From the NCBI GenBank assembly GCA_019264575.1, contig JAHUZV010000024.1, positions 62,001 to 126,000 of the forward strand: a stretch of 64,000 bases of DNA, given 5' to 3'. Below the pieces are notes generated by a model, which saw only the letters and a program-made list of their open reading frames with translations, was not told the origin of the DNA and did no database searches. The stretch comes from Vulcanococcus sp. GTDB taxonomy: Bacteria; Cyanobacteriota; Cyanobacteriia; PCC-6307; Cyanobiaceae. The position numbers were made by a program, and so were the translations under genes. Positions 30,714 to 42,742 of this stretch are shown piece after piece (the first letter of the stretch is position 1; each line of letters opens with the position of its first letter).

Positions 30714-32360
30714 CTAAAGCTCACCTCGCTTGAAGGCCCCTGCGGCGTGTTCACAAGCCCGCCAACTCATGGCCATGGTGGTGAGCGTGGGGCTCTGCCA
30801 GGCGGCGCTAGGCCAGGCACTGCCATCGCACACCAGCAGGTTGGGGGTGCGCCAGAGCTGATTCCAGGGGTTGAGCACCCCATCGGCTTCGCTGGCCGCC
30901 ATGGGCGCGCCCCCCAGCTCGTGGATGTAATACCCCGGGGGGGCAGCGCCGGGTGCCATCGCCAGGCTGCTGCGCACCAGCGGTTCGATCAGCGGCATCA
31001 CGAACAGATCCGCCAGGGGCGCGATCTGGCCCCCGGCGCTGCTCACCACCGCCTGCATCCGCGCCTGCATGTGCTGCACCATGAGCTGCTCGTTGCTGCT
31101 CCACCGGCAGTCGATGTGGGCGATGGGGATGCCCCAGGCATCGCGGCGCTCCGCGTGCAGGGTTACGCGGTTGTCCGGCCGGCTCAGCACTTCGCCGTGG
31201 CCAATCAGAAAGCCCACCGCCGCGTTGGGCTGCCGCTTGAGCACCTGCGGTGGATCGAAGCGCTGGATGCCGCACCACAGGCCATAGCCGCGAAGAAAAT
31301 CCGTGGCGTTATCGCCATCCGCAGCCGCCAGATCCCCCAGATTCACGGTGTTGGGGATGAAGCAGCTCCCGGCTCCCGAGAGCTCGGTAGCGCCCGGCGG
31401 AGGCTGCTCCGGCAGCGCGAAGAAGCAGCTGGCTGACACGTGATCCATCAGCCCCTGTCCCAGCAGGCCGCTTACGTCCTCGAGGCCGCCCACCTGCTGG
31501 GAGTGGAGCAGGAGCCGCAGGCTTTCGATCGTGGAGGCGCACAGCACCACCAACGGCGCCTGGGTGTGGTGGTGTTGGCGTGTGCGCGCGTGGATCCACT
31601 CCACCCCCGTGGCGCGGCCGCTGCGCGGGTCCACCTGCACATGGCTCACCACGGCCTCGCTTTGCAGCTGCACTCGGCCTGTGGCCAGCGCTGCTTTCAG
31701 GGCTCCCCCCTGGGAGCAGGAGCGTGGCCAGGGGCCATCCGCTGGTTTGCGCAGCGCAAAGCCGCGGGAGGGGATCAGCGGCAGGTTGAGTTCGCGCCCG
31801 ATGCTGCGCTGTAGGTGCTGCTCGGCTGGCGTGAGGGGAAGGGCCGGTTGCGGTGCGCCTGTGGGGTCGGGCAGTTGCGGCAGCCCATCGCACTGTCCGT
31901 GGACCTTCAACAACGCCTCGAGCTGCTCGTAGAAGGGCGCCAGATCGGCATGACGGATCGGCCAAGCGCGTCCGTGGCCGTCGCGCTCGGCCGCTTGAAA
32001 TTCAGCGTCGGAGAGACGCAGGGTGATGCCTCCCCAGGTGAGGCTTTTGCCGCCCACCTGGCGGCCGCGGGTCCAGAGGAACGGTTGCCCTTCAGGGGTG
32101 CTGTAGGGGTTTTGCCGCTCGTCGACGTAAAGATCGGGATTGGCCTTCCAGTAGCCGGGATGCTGCGCCGCCAGGCTTTGGCGGCCGCTGCTCAAAGCCG
32201 CCAGGCGCTTGAGGCTGTTGGCCGGCTCACTGCCGAAGGCTCGCGGGGCGCTGAGTTCGGGGCCTGCTTCGAGCACCAACACCTGCAGGCCGGCCTGGGC
32301 GAGGGCCAGGGCAGCCACGCCGCCGCTGGCGCCGCTTCCCACCACGATCGCGTCGGCCAT
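30714..32360 (-). CDS. GMC-family FAD oxidoreductase
   Basis: A 548-aa flavoprotein. The FAD motif ADAIVVGSGASGGVAALALAQAG is at the N-terminus, then FLWTRGRQVGGKSLTWGGITLR (the GMC signature around GGKS-WGG). The C-terminal GMC domain has YYIHELGGAPM and LVCDGSAWPSAAWQSPTLTTMAMSWRAC. The substrate is probably an alcohol or sugar, but the family is too broad to say. ATG 32358-32360 is chosen and directly overlaps the TGA of an upstream small TM protein, with which it is co-translated. No export signal, though some partners are membrane-bound. The terminator is at 30587. Confidence 0.88.
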   Translation of the reverse strand: MADAIVVGSGASGGVAALALAQAGLQVLVLEAGPELSAPRAFGSEPANSLKRLAALSSGRQSLAAQHPGYWKANPDLYVDERQNPYSTPEGQPFLWTRGRQVGGKSLTWGGITLRLSDAEFQAAERDGHGRAWPIRHADLAPFYEQLEALLKVHGQCDGLPQLPDPTGAPQPALPLTPAEQHLQRSIGRELNLPLIPSRGFALRKPADGPWPRSCSQGGALKAALATGRVQLQSEAVVSHVQVDPRSGRATGVEWIHARTRQHHHTQAPLVVLCASTIESLRLLLHSQQVGGLEDVSGLLGQGLMDHVSASCFFALPEQPPPGATELSGAGSCFIPNTVNLGDLAAADGDNATDFLRGYGLWCGIQRFDPPQVLKRQPNAAVGFLIGHGEVLSRPDNRVTLHAERRDAWGIPIAHIDCRWSSNEQLMVQHMQARMQAVVSSAGGQIAPLADLFVMPLIEPLVRSSLAMAPGAAPPGYYIHELGGAPMAASEADGVLNPWNQLWRTPNLLVCDGSAWPSAAWQSPTLTTMAMSWRACEHAAGAFKRGEL

Positions 32361-32557
32361 CAGGAGGGGGTGGCCGTGCGCTCGCTGGTCACGCTCGCTA
32401 GCAGGCTGCGCAGCGCCAGGAGACCATCCCCGATCAGATCCACGCTTAGCCACACGAGCGCTGCCGCCAGGATCAGCGGCTCGGTGTTGGCCGCTTTCTG
32501 AGCCGCGGCGGCGACGGCGTTGGTGGCGGGAGTTGGGGTGGAGGTGGCGCTGTCCAT
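32360..32557 (-). CDS. Small one-TM protein coupled to the GMC oxidoreductase
   Basis: A 65-aa protein: a Ser/Thr/Pro/Ala-rich N-terminus (MDSATSTPTPATNAVAAAAQ) then one TM helix (PLILAAALVWLSVDLIGDGLLAL) and a short tail. Its TGA overlaps the ATG of the GMC gene by one base (TGATG), so it is probably the membrane anchor or assembly partner of that enzyme; this is inference from coupling alone. ATG 32557 is preferred to an upstream start that would run into the tRNA-fMet terminator. Confidence 0.65.
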   Translation of the reverse strand: MDSATSTPTPATNAVAAAAQKAANTEPLILAAALVWLSVDLIGDGLLALRSLLASVTSERTATPS

Positions 32558-32633
32558 GGGCTGGCGATGCAGAACGGCGAAGGTGAGTCGCGATTCAAGG
32601 GCGATCAGCTCTTCGGCGTTGCCTTGAACATCA

Positions 32634-32670
32634 AAAAGCCCCGACCGATCTTGCGATGGCCGGGGCTTTT
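32634..32670 (-). terminator. Terminator after tRNA-fMet
   Basis: The 10-bp stem AAAAGCCCCG / CGGGGCTTTT has an inner partly paired loop. On the minus strand it follows the tRNA-fMet gene by a few bases and continues into TTTTTGA. Confidence 0.88.
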
Positions 32671-32674
32671 GGTT

Positions 32675-32751
<77 letters not shown>

Positions 32752-32858
32752 GCGACCCCATAACCATACACCGCAGGGTGTCTTGGCTGCTTGCGTTCGT
32801 TGTGAACGGCAGCATGGGGGCGTGTCGACCTGGGTCGCCGCCCGACCTGTTCCTGCCC

Positions 32859-33530
32859 ATGGCGTTGCGTTTGCTGCTCGATAGCGCCGATCCCGCCGCC
32901 TGGGCCGAGTGGTTGCCCTCGGGCTTGTTCCGCGGCGTCACCACCAACCCAACGCTGCTGCGCCGAGCCGGCCAGCCCTGCACCTTGGAGCATTTGGCGT
33001 TGCTCACGGCCAGAGCGATGGATTTTGGGGTGCAGGAGTTGCATCTGCAGGCCTGGGGTTCTGATCTGCTGGCCTGCGGCCGCGCCCTCTTCGCGTTAGC
33101 CCCCGGCCGGATCTGGGTGAAGCTGCCAATCACCCGCGCCGGTGCGACTGCCGCCCGCTATCTGATCGCCGAAGGCTGCCCCGTGACCTTCACCGCCTGC
33201 TACGAGCCAGCGCAAGTGCTGTTGGCGGCTGCCCTAGGCGCCGACTACATCGCCCCCTACCTCGGCCGCATCACCGACCTGGGCTGCGACGGACACGCCG
33301 AGCTCACCCGCATGCAGCGCATCGTGGAGGGTGTGGCTCAGTCAGCCCAAGCAGGGCCTCAGCTGCGCTTGCTGGTCGCCAGCCTGCGCTCACCGGACGA
33401 CCTAGCGCGCCTGTCGGCTGAGGGCCTAGACACGTTCACCATCAGTCCCGCCATCGCGGCGGAGCTGTTTGCTGTTGAGCCCACCCTGGCGGCTGCAGCG
33501 CAGTTCGAGCGCGATGCCGTAGGCGGCTGA
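32859..33530 (+). CDS. Transaldolase / fructose-6-phosphate aldolase family (TalC-like)
   Basis: A 223-aa protein with the size and motifs of the short transaldolase (FSA/TalC) class: LLLDSADPAAW, GVTTNPTLL, RIWVKLPIT with the Schiff-base Lys, VTFTACYEPAQ, YIAPYLGRITD and LLVASLRSPDDL, then TISPAIAAELF. Members act on fructose 6-phosphate or in pentose-phosphate interconversion in the cytosol. Whether this one is an aldolase or a transaldolase is not clear from sequence. The start ATG 32859 matches family length; longer frames overlap the tRNA-fMet gene. It stands alone between tRNA-fMet and asparaginase. Confidence 0.88.
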   Translation: MALRLLLDSADPAAWAEWLPSGLFRGVTTNPTLLRRAGQPCTLEHLALLTARAMDFGVQELHLQAWGSDLLACGRALFALAPGRIWVKLPITRAGATAARYLIAEGCPVTFTACYEPAQVLLAAALGADYIAPYLGRITDLGCDGHAELTRMQRIVEGVAQSAQAGPQLRLLVASLRSPDDLARLSAEGLDTFTISPAIAAELFAVEPTLAAAAQFERDAVGG

Positions 33531-33662
33531 GCGTCCTACCTCGGTGGGTTTGTGTGGTTAGGGCTGCTGTCCGGGTCTGGATATCCACGGATATCCGCCT
33601 TCAGACACGCGCTGCAGCCAATGCCGCCCTGGGCAGCTCGAGGACCCGCGACGACGAAGGCT

Positions 33663-34643
33663 TTAGCGGCCGTTGTCGAAGCGCAGTTCGCCGCTCACCT
33701 CGAGCTTCACGCCTTCGTTGGGGTGCAGGAACTGCTGGCCGAGGGCCTCGAGGGTGGTGGGGGTGAGCCACTCGAGCTGCTGCATCAGGTGCAGGGCAAC
33801 GGCGTGTTTGGCGCGGCTGGCGCCGTCTTCCACCTTGATCGCCAGGCCGAGGCCTTCGCCCACGCGGCTGAGGCATTGGATCCCTTCGGCGCCGCCTTTG
33901 CTCAGCACCTGGCCGTGGCCGCTGCGCATCACTGCCGTATCGAAGCGTCCTTCACCCGCCACTAGATCGGGGTGGGCCAGCATCGCCCGGCTGAGGCGCT
34001 CCAGCTCCGGTTGCTCGCTCGCGCCGAGGTGGGCGAAGAGCAACGCCATTTGTGAGAGCTGCAGTTGCAGCGTGGGGGCGCCGCAATCGTCGCGGGCGGC
34101 GAGCAGTTCAGCGGCGGGCATGCCCAGGAGCTCGGCGACGCGCTTGAGCACCTGTTGCTGCAGGGGGTGATCCAGTTGCAGGTAGCTCTCCAGCGGCCAC
34201 TGCATGCGTTTGCAGGTGGCCAGGAAGGCGGCGTGTTTGCCTGAGCAGTTGTGCTCCAAGGGGCTGGTTCGCCCTGCGGGCACCGGGCACTGCAGCTGCT
34301 CGCTCTCCAGATCCGACTTCCACAGGATCTTGAAGGCTTCGCGCGCTTGTTCGGCCTCACCGGCGTGGGAGGCGCAGGCGATCGCCAGGGCACGGTCGTC
34401 GTGGTTGCCCTGATCGGCGGCGCCGCTGCTTACGAACACCTGGGCCTGGAAGGGCTTGAGCGCGGAGCGGATGAAGCTCAGCTGTTGCGGATCGCCGGCA
34501 CGCATCAGCACGCGGCCGCGCTGGTCGCAGACCACTGCATGCACCCGGTGCAGCGACTCATGGATGCCATTGCGGGTGAGACGCACCTCGAGGGGCGGAA
34601 CGCTCGGGCGTCCGCTGGTTCCGAAGCTGCTCGAGAAGCTCAT
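33663..34643 (-). CDS. L-asparaginase II family protein (rhizobial AnsA type)
   Basis: A 326-aa protein of the asparaginase_II family (unlike E. coli AnsB). It contains LTRNGIHESLHRVHAVVCD, FIRSALKPFQAQVFV (S-x-x-K), ALAIACASHAGE, HNCSGKHAAFLA, DDCGAPT, GEGRFDTAVM and GLAIKVEDGASR. The Ser-Lys pair and the CSGKH block are the family's catalytic features. It hydrolyses asparagine to aspartate in the cytosol. It heads a minus-strand run in which CGLD27, rsfS and DUF3318 precede it; this order is common in picocyanobacteria. Confidence 0.88.
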   Translation of the reverse strand: MSFSSSFGTSGRPSVPPLEVRLTRNGIHESLHRVHAVVCDQRGRVLMRAGDPQQLSFIRSALKPFQAQVFVSSGAADQGNHDDRALAIACASHAGEAEQAREAFKILWKSDLESEQLQCPVPAGRTSPLEHNCSGKHAAFLATCKRMQWPLESYLQLDHPLQQQVLKRVAELLGMPAAELLAARDDCGAPTLQLQLSQMALLFAHLGASEQPELERLSRAMLAHPDLVAGEGRFDTAVMRSGHGQVLSKGGAEGIQCLSRVGEGLGLAIKVEDGASRAKHAVALHLMQQLEWLTPTTLEALGQQFLHPNEGVKLEVSGELRFDNGR

Positions 34644-34664
34644 GCAGGGCTCAGGCCCGATCGC

Positions 34665-35171
34665 TCAGAGAGCCTGACAGAGGCTTGCCCACACCAGTAT
34701 CAGCGCGGCAGTGATGGCCATCGCCTGCTGCAGGCGCCACAGCACAGGCTTCACCTCGTGGTTGGCCACCAACAGATCCTGTTGGCGCCACTCCACCGGC
34801 TTCTCCCACACCTGGCCGTCGTACCAGCCCGATTCCTCGTATTCCACGGCGGTGGCCATCAGGCGGCGTTGCAGGGTGGTCCACCCCAGCCATTGCCGCA
34901 CCAGCAGCAACATCGGCACCACCAACCCAGCCACCGCACCCGCCACCACGAGCTGGGGCAGGTTGTGGCGCAGGGGAACACTGCCGCTGGCCACGAGCAT
35001 CGTGATCGGCAGAACGATCAGCCAGGCCCGGATCAGCGGTGTGGCCAGGCCGCGATCGCCGTTGTGGGGCCACACGAAGAACCAGGAGGCCTGCAGCTCC
35101 TTGTATTGCTCAAGCGGGCGCTGCTCCCGCGGCACCGGACACACCAATTGCTCGTGATCAGTGCCGGCCAT
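34665..35171 (-). CDS. CGLD27 family membrane protein (DUF1230)
   Basis: A 168-aa protein matching CGLD27, a family shared by cyanobacteria and green plastids: CPVPREQRPLEQYKELQASWFFVWP at the start, then two TM helices (LIRAWLIVLPITMLVASG and LVVAGAVAGLVVPMLLLV), and the conserved YEESGWYDGQVWEKPVEWRQQDLL. A third hydrophobic helix closes it (AMAITAALILVWASL). Plant homologs are involved in iron response and chloroplast fitness, but the biochemical role is unknown. Located in thylakoid or plasma membrane by inference. It follows rsfS by 12 bp and precedes asparaginase by about 20 bp. Confidence 0.88.
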   Translation of the reverse strand: MAGTDHEQLVCPVPREQRPLEQYKELQASWFFVWPHNGDRGLATPLIRAWLIVLPITMLVASGSVPLRHNLPQLVVAGAVAGLVVPMLLLVRQWLGWTTLQRRLMATAVEYEESGWYDGQVWEKPVEWRQQDLLVANHEVKPVLWRLQQAMAITAALILVWASLCQAL

Positions 35172-35183
35172 CGGGGCCCGGCC

Positions 35184-35636
35184 TCAGGCCGGTGGTTCCT
35201 GCTCTGACCCTAGATAGACCTCCTTCTCGCCGTGGCCCCAGAAGGATTCGAGGTCGTAGTAGCTGCGCTCATCGGGGGTGAGGGCGTGCACGATCACCTC
35301 GCCGTAATCCAGCAGCACCCAGCGGCCTTCCTTCTGGCCCTCTTTGCGCAGGGGCAGGCGACCGCCGCTTTCCTCCTCGATCTTGTCTTCCACCGAGCGG
35401 GCGATGGCGCGCACCTGCACATCGGAGAAGCCGGTGGCGATCACGAACCAGTCGGCAATCGAGGAGATCTCCTCCACCCGCAGCAGCACGATGTCGCCGG
35501 CTTTGCGGTCGTCGCAGGCTTCAGCGGCCAGCAGGGCGAGCTGCTTGCTGTCGTCGAGGTTGAGCCGGGGGCGGCTGGGATCAGGGCTGGGTTTGGTGGG
35601 GCTGGCGGCCTCTGTGGAATTAACGGCCTCAGCCAT
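35184..35636 (-). CDS. rsfS: Ribosome silencing factor RsfS
   Basis: A 150-aa protein whose residues 35-145 match RsfS/Iojap: AEACDDRKAGDIVLLRVEEIS, SIADWFVIATGFSDVQVRAIA, GRWVLLDYGEVIVHALTPDERSYYDLESFWGH. RsfS binds uL14 and blocks joining of the ribosomal subunits when energy is low. The extra N-terminal 30 residues are polar and variable. Its start overlaps the end of the DUF3318 gene by 8 bp (35629-35636), so the two are coupled. Cytosolic. Confidence 0.93.
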   Translation of the reverse strand: MAEAVNSTEAASPTKPSPDPSRPRLNLDDSKQLALLAAEACDDRKAGDIVLLRVEEISSIADWFVIATGFSDVQVRAIARSVEDKIEEESGGRLPLRKEGQKEGRWVLLDYGEVIVHALTPDERSYYDLESFWGHGEKEVYLGSEQEPPA

Positions 35637-36264
35637 ACACGTTCTCGCTGCTCACGGATTGACGGGAGCCCTGTTGTTGCGCCATTTCGGCGCGGGCCTT
35701 GCCTGCACTCTTGCGCAGCGCCTCCAGCCGGTCTTCGTAGAACCCGCGTTTCTTCTTCTTGCGGGTCTGCTCCACCAGCTCCTTCAGAGCGCCGCCCAGG
35801 CTCTTGTAGGCATTGGGCAGGCTGTAGCCGAAGCGGCAGGCCAGATCGATCGCCCGCTCGTCGGCAGCGATCGCGTCCTGCAGGCGCTTCTCGGAGTTGT
35901 TTTTCAGATAGAGGCGGTAGCCGGCGAAGCCGGAAAGGCCGAGGGCCATCAGCAGCAGCAGGCCGTCTTGCACCCACAGCTCACCGATCGCACCGCCCAG
36001 GCCGATCGCCAGGGCCGCCATCTCCCAGCCGTCGCGGGGCACCGCGTCGTTCTGGATACGGCCCACTTCATGCCAGAAGAGCAGGTTGCGGTGATCGATC
36101 GCCAGCGCATCCCACTTCTGCAGATCCAGCTGGATCTCCACCTCATCACGGCCGATCTCCTCGATCGTGATCAGCGGCGGATCAGCTGAAGCGGCGGCTT
36201 CCACAAACACCCAGCTCTGCATCTCGGGGGGCAGCAGCCCCTTCAGGCGCTGGAGTTCGCTCAT
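35629..36264 (-). CDS. DUF3318 domain protein
   Basis: A 211-aa cyanobacterial protein: an N-terminal soluble part with LLPPEMQSWVFVEAA, WDALAIDHRNLLFWHEVGRIQ and DGWEMAALAIGLGGAIGE. Two hydrophobic stretches follow (LAIGLGGAIGELWVQDGLLLL and LMALGLSGFAGYRLYL). A basic helical C-terminus comes last (TRKKKKRGFYEDRLEAL). HEVGRIQ resembles a metalloprotease HExxH-like helix only loosely, and the second His is absent. The family is fixed upstream of rsfS in picocyanobacteria. Function unknown. Divergent from carB with about 80 bp between starts. Confidence 0.85.
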   Translation of the reverse strand: MSELQRLKGLLPPEMQSWVFVEAAASADPPLITIEEIGRDEVEIQLDLQKWDALAIDHRNLLFWHEVGRIQNDAVPRDGWEMAALAIGLGGAIGELWVQDGLLLLMALGLSGFAGYRLYLKNNSEKRLQDAIAADERAIDLACRFGYSLPNAYKSLGGALKELVEQTRKKKKRGFYEDRLEALRKSAGKARAEMAQQQGSRQSVSSENVYG

Positions 36265-36346
36265 GAAGACGTCACCTCTGACTTGGGACCAACACTAGCC
36301 ATCCCCCGTGAGAGGCTAGGCGGGTTTGGCCGCCGGACAACTGCCC

Positions 36347-39630
<3,284 letters not shown>

Positions 39631-39640
<10 letters not shown>

Positions 39641-39762
39641 GGGGGCTGACGCCGCGTCGCCTCCCGCTCCAACTGCTGCTCCTGCCGCAGTTGCAGAGCC
39701 AGATGCTCAGGGATGCAGAGCATCAGCGCTCCCGTGTCGGCCAGAGCTGGGGTGCTGATCGG
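39631..39762 (-). pseudogene. Fragment of a clan AA (retropepsin-like) aspartic protease
   Basis: On the minus strand, after a TAG at 39763-39765, the frame reads STPALADTGALMLCIPEHLA then LQLRQEQQLEREATRRQ and stops at 39631-39633, inside the end of carB. ADTGA is the catalytic motif of clan AA aspartic proteases, and A-DTGAL-L-IPEH--LQL is their usual context. Both the N-terminal strand and everything after this helix are missing. It is a decayed fragment next to a toxin-antitoxin pair. Confidence 0.45.
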
Positions 39763-39874
39763 CTAAAGATCCGGCTCGCGCGGATTGCTCAATTCAATCC
39801 TGGCTTGCACGCAGCCCATCGCTGCTCTGGCCCTTGGTGCGAACCCGCAAGGAGAGCCCACCTACTCTTTCCAC

Positions 39875-40222
39875 ATGGCATTGGTTCTGGACAACCTGCC
39901 CCAGGAGATACGGCCGGCCCTAACACCGGTGCTTGAGCGTGTTGTTGCTCAGCTGCAACCGCAGGGCCTCTGGCTGTTTGGCAGTTGGGCCCGAGGGTCT
40001 CAGAGTGCGCGTTCCGATATCGACCTCTTAATTGAGGGGTTCGAGGGAGTCCCCGTGCTTCAGGCCTACGACCAGGCCCTTGAGGCGATCGGCGATTGTC
40101 AATTGCCGCTGCAGCCGCTGGTAGCAGCGCCCTCCGTTTTGGCAAGTCATGGGGATTCGCCGTTCTGGCGGTCCGTGAAGGCTGAGGCCAAGCCTCTGTT
40201 GGCGGGGTCGGTGTTTCCGTGA
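39875..40222 (+). CDS. MNT-type nucleotidyltransferase (antitoxin of MNT/HEPN pair)
   Basis: A 115-aa minimal nucleotidyltransferase. The catalytic motif is GSWARGSQSARSDIDLLIEG (G-S-x(9)-D-x-D), then ALEAIGDCQLPLQPLVAAPSV and FWRSVKAEAKPLL. In MNT/HEPN modules this protein neutralises the HEPN RNase, in several studied cases by AMPylating it. ATG 39875 is preferred over an in-frame start at 39785 that lacks family similarity. The last codons overlap the GTG start of the HEPN gene (GTGA at 40219-40222), the standard arrangement. Cytosolic. Confidence 0.88.
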   Translation: MALVLDNLPQEIRPALTPVLERVVAQLQPQGLWLFGSWARGSQSARSDIDLLIEGFEGVPVLQAYDQALEAIGDCQLPLQPLVAAPSVLASHGDSPFWRSVKAEAKPLLAGSVFP

Positions 40223-40626
40223 GCCGTGAATCTGCCCGAGCTCGCGCCTTGCTCTGGTGGCGTCAGGCTGCGGCTGATTTGCGGGCATCTGCAGTTCTGG
40301 CCGATGCAGGTGAGTGGAGTCACAGCTGTTTTCAGGCGCAGCAGGCAGCGGAAAAGTCCCTGAAGGCACTGCTGGCTGATCGAGATCAGGATCTCCGCAG
40401 TCATTCGCTCAACGCACTTTTGCGTGAACTGGGTGGCGAAGCGTCTGCCCAATGGGCTGCCCAGGCACGAGCGCTCGACAAGCTGTACGCGCCCACCCGC
40501 TACCCGGATGCTCTCGGTGATGCGGCACCGATGGATGTGTTCGGCCCTGAGGATGCCGAGCAAGCGATGCGAGCCGCGATGGCCTTGGTGGACTGGGCAG
40601 GCACCCAGCTCAACCCCGTAGCCTGA
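40219..40626 (+). CDS. HEPN-domain protein (toxin of MNT/HEPN pair)
   Basis: A 135-aa helical protein with the HEPN layout: ALLWWRQAAADLRASAVLADAGEW, SCFQAQQAAEKSLKALL and LRSHSLNALL, where R and H form the R-x(4-6)-H RNase motif (RDQDLRSH). LDKLYAPTRYPDAL, the typical C-terminal block of this subfamily, comes next. HEPN proteins are metal-independent RNases acting on RNA ends or tRNA. Its GTG start overlaps the MNT gene. Codon use looks like the surrounding core genome, so the pair may be long resident. Confidence 0.88.
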   Translation: MSRESARARALLWWRQAAADLRASAVLADAGEWSHSCFQAQQAAEKSLKALLADRDQDLRSHSLNALLRELGGEASAQWAAQARALDKLYAPTRYPDALGDAAPMDVFGPEDAEQAMRAAMALVDWAGTQLNPVA

Positions 40627-40639
40627 GCCTTCTGCGTTA

Positions 40640-41326
40640 GTGCTCGCCGTGACCGTCGCCCCCAGCCCCGCCGCGATCGCACCCGGCAGCGATTGCACCG
40701 CTGCGTTCCGGGCCGCTTACGAGAACCGTTACACCTGGGCGCCCGGCTTTGCGGGCTACAGCGGCCGTTGCAGTTGGGAGCAGGGCGACCAGCTCGCGGA
40801 AGGCACCTTCAACGTGGGCGCTGATCTGAAGGCCCAGGTAGAGGGCATCGACAACGAAGAGGTCCACAAGGCTGTGGCCTCCCAACTCTGGGAGGTGTGC
40901 ATCCACCGGGTGCGCCGAAGCTTCGAGCAGACCCACGGCGAGAACACCTTCACCGCCGGCGACACCGACGCCGTGGGCACCGAGGTGATTGTGGGCGGCA
41001 AGAACGCCGGTGATCGCTACCGCATCAAGGACGACGTGGTCACCATGGTGCATCGCCACATCCACGGCACCGTGGTGACGATCTTCACCGAAAGCACCAC
41101 CGATACCGGCAGCGGCTACCTCAGCCACACCTACACCAGCCAGTACGCCGATCCCGCCACCGGTGCAGCCCGCGGCGGCAAGAGCACCTTCACCGACACC
41201 TTTGTTCCCCTGGCGGGCGAGGGTCCCTGGGTGCTGAGCGAGCGGGTGGTGGAGACCGAGGCCTTCGGTGATACCCCGGCAGGCCGTCAGGTGTTCCGTT
41301 TCGAAGCTCTCAGCCCCAACAGCTGA
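40640..41326 (+). CDS. DUF3386 family protein
   Basis: A 228-aa protein matching DUF3386, a cyanobacterial and plant-plastid family: FRAAYENRYTWAPGFAGYSGRCSWEQGD near residue 25, then VASQLWEVCIHRVRRSFEQTHGENTF, MVHRHIHGTVVTIFTESTTDT, SYLSHTYTSQYADPATG-like block and a beta-rich end (VLSERVVETEAFGD). Built mainly of beta strands, possibly a lipocalin-like barrel. No signal peptide. The start near TTG/GTG 40640 follows the HEPN stop by 13 bp. The family has no established function in my knowledge. Confidence 0.85.
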   Translation: MLAVTVAPSPAAIAPGSDCTAAFRAAYENRYTWAPGFAGYSGRCSWEQGDQLAEGTFNVGADLKAQVEGIDNEEVHKAVASQLWEVCIHRVRRSFEQTHGENTFTAGDTDAVGTEVIVGGKNAGDRYRIKDDVVTMVHRHIHGTVVTIFTESTTDTGSGYLSHTYTSQYADPATGAARGGKSTFTDTFVPLAGEGPWVLSERVVETEAFGDTPAGRQVFRFEALSPNS

Positions 41327-41376
41327 GTTGCGGCAGATGTGACACGATCCCGCAAGTTTTTGCTGCGGGAGGCCCG

Positions 41377-42723
41377 TTGAAAGACCTGCTGGATCAAATC
41401 AATGGCGTGGTGTGGGGGCCGATCACCCTCTGGCTGATCGGCCTCACGGGCCTCTATCTGATGCTGGGGCTGCGGCTGATGCCCTTGCGGCAGATCGGAT
41501 TTGCCGTTCGCCAGACCTTCCGCTCGATTCGCCATTCCGGTGGAGAAGGCGATGTGAGCGCGTTTGAGTCTTTGATGACGGCGCTGGCCGCCACCATTGG
41601 CACGGGCAACGTGGCTGGGGTTGCCGGCGCCATCGGCGTGGGCGGGCCCGGGGCGGTGTTCTGGATGTGGCTGATCGCCCTGGTTGGCATGGCTACCAAA
41701 TACGCCGAGTCGCTGCTCGCCGTGCATCACCGCGAGGTGGACGAACTGGGTGAGCACGTCGGCGGGCCGATGTATGTGATTCGCAATGGCCTCGGCAAGG
41801 GCTGGAACTGGTTGGCGGTGCTGTTCGCCGTATTCGGCACCCTGGCTGGTTTTGGCATCGGCAATGGCGTCCAGGCCCATGAGTTGGCCAAGGCGCTCAA
41901 CATTTCCTTGGGCATTCCGCCCTTGGCGACCGGCATCGTGTTCGCAGTGATCACCTTTGCGGTGATCATTGGCGGCATCGAGCGCATCGGCCGCGTCGCC
42001 TCCGCGGTGGTGCCGTTCATGGCGGTGATCTACGTGGGTGGTGCGGCCACGATCCTTCTCGCCCATATCAGTGAGATCCCTGCAGCCCTCGCGCTGATCT
42101 GCCGTGATGCGTTCAGTGCTCAAGCCCTGGCTGGTGGTGCCATCGGCGTGATGATCCAGAAGGGCATCGCCCGCGGCGTGTTCTCCAACGAAGCGGGTCT
42201 TGGCACAGCCCCGATCGCCCAGGCCGCGGCCAAGCCTGGTGATCCGGTGCTGCAGGGCTCAGTCGCCATGCTCGGCACCTTCATCGACACGATCATCGTG
42301 TGCACGATGACCGCCCTGGTGATCGTGACCAGCGGTGCCTGGATGCCGATCGAGGGAGCTGATACGCCAACCGGCGTGGCGCTCACCATGGCTGCCTTCG
42401 ATTGGGGCCTGCCCGGCGGCGCCTGGCTGGTGACCTTCGGCACGGTGTTCTTCACCGCAACAACAATCCTGGGCTGGGGCTATTACAGCGAGCGTTGTCT
42501 CGAATTCCTGGTGGGAGTGAAGGGGATCAAGCCGTTCCGCCTGGTGTGGGTGGCCGTGGTGGTGATCGGTGCGGTGGCCAGCTTCGATTTGGTGTGGACC
42601 GTCGCCGACATCCTCAACGGCCTGATGGCGATCCCCAATCTGATCAGCCTCTTGCTGCTCAGTGGCACCGTGTTCCAGCTCACCCGCCGCTACGACTTCA
42701 GCGCCGCTCGCTTCCGCGACTGA
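41377..42723 (+). CDS. Sodium:alanine symporter family (AGCS) transporter
   Basis: A 448-aa membrane protein with about 10-11 TM helices. AGCS signatures are visible: SAFESLMTALAATIGTGNVAGVAGAI, GGPGAVFWMWLIALVGMATKYAESLLAV, GGPMYVIRNGLG, KGIARGVFSNEAGLGTAPIAQAAA, and the C-terminal TTILGWGYYSERCLEFL. Members import alanine or glycine with Na+. TTG 41377 is the only start giving the first helix. Located in the plasma membrane. The exact amino acid cannot be read from sequence. Convergent with the SDR gene. Confidence 0.93.
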   Translation: MKDLLDQINGVVWGPITLWLIGLTGLYLMLGLRLMPLRQIGFAVRQTFRSIRHSGGEGDVSAFESLMTALAATIGTGNVAGVAGAIGVGGPGAVFWMWLIALVGMATKYAESLLAVHHREVDELGEHVGGPMYVIRNGLGKGWNWLAVLFAVFGTLAGFGIGNGVQAHELAKALNISLGIPPLATGIVFAVITFAVIIGGIERIGRVASAVVPFMAVIYVGGAATILLAHISEIPAALALICRDAFSAQALAGGAIGVMIQKGIARGVFSNEAGLGTAPIAQAAAKPGDPVLQGSVAMLGTFIDTIIVCTMTALVIVTSGAWMPIEGADTPTGVALTMAAFDWGLPGGAWLVTFGTVFFTATTILGWGYYSERCLEFLVGVKGIKPFRLVWVAVVVIGAVASFDLVWTVADILNGLMAIPNLISLLLLSGTVFQLTRRYDFSAARFRD

Positions 42724-42742
42724 CCCGCCGCGCCAGCGGCGT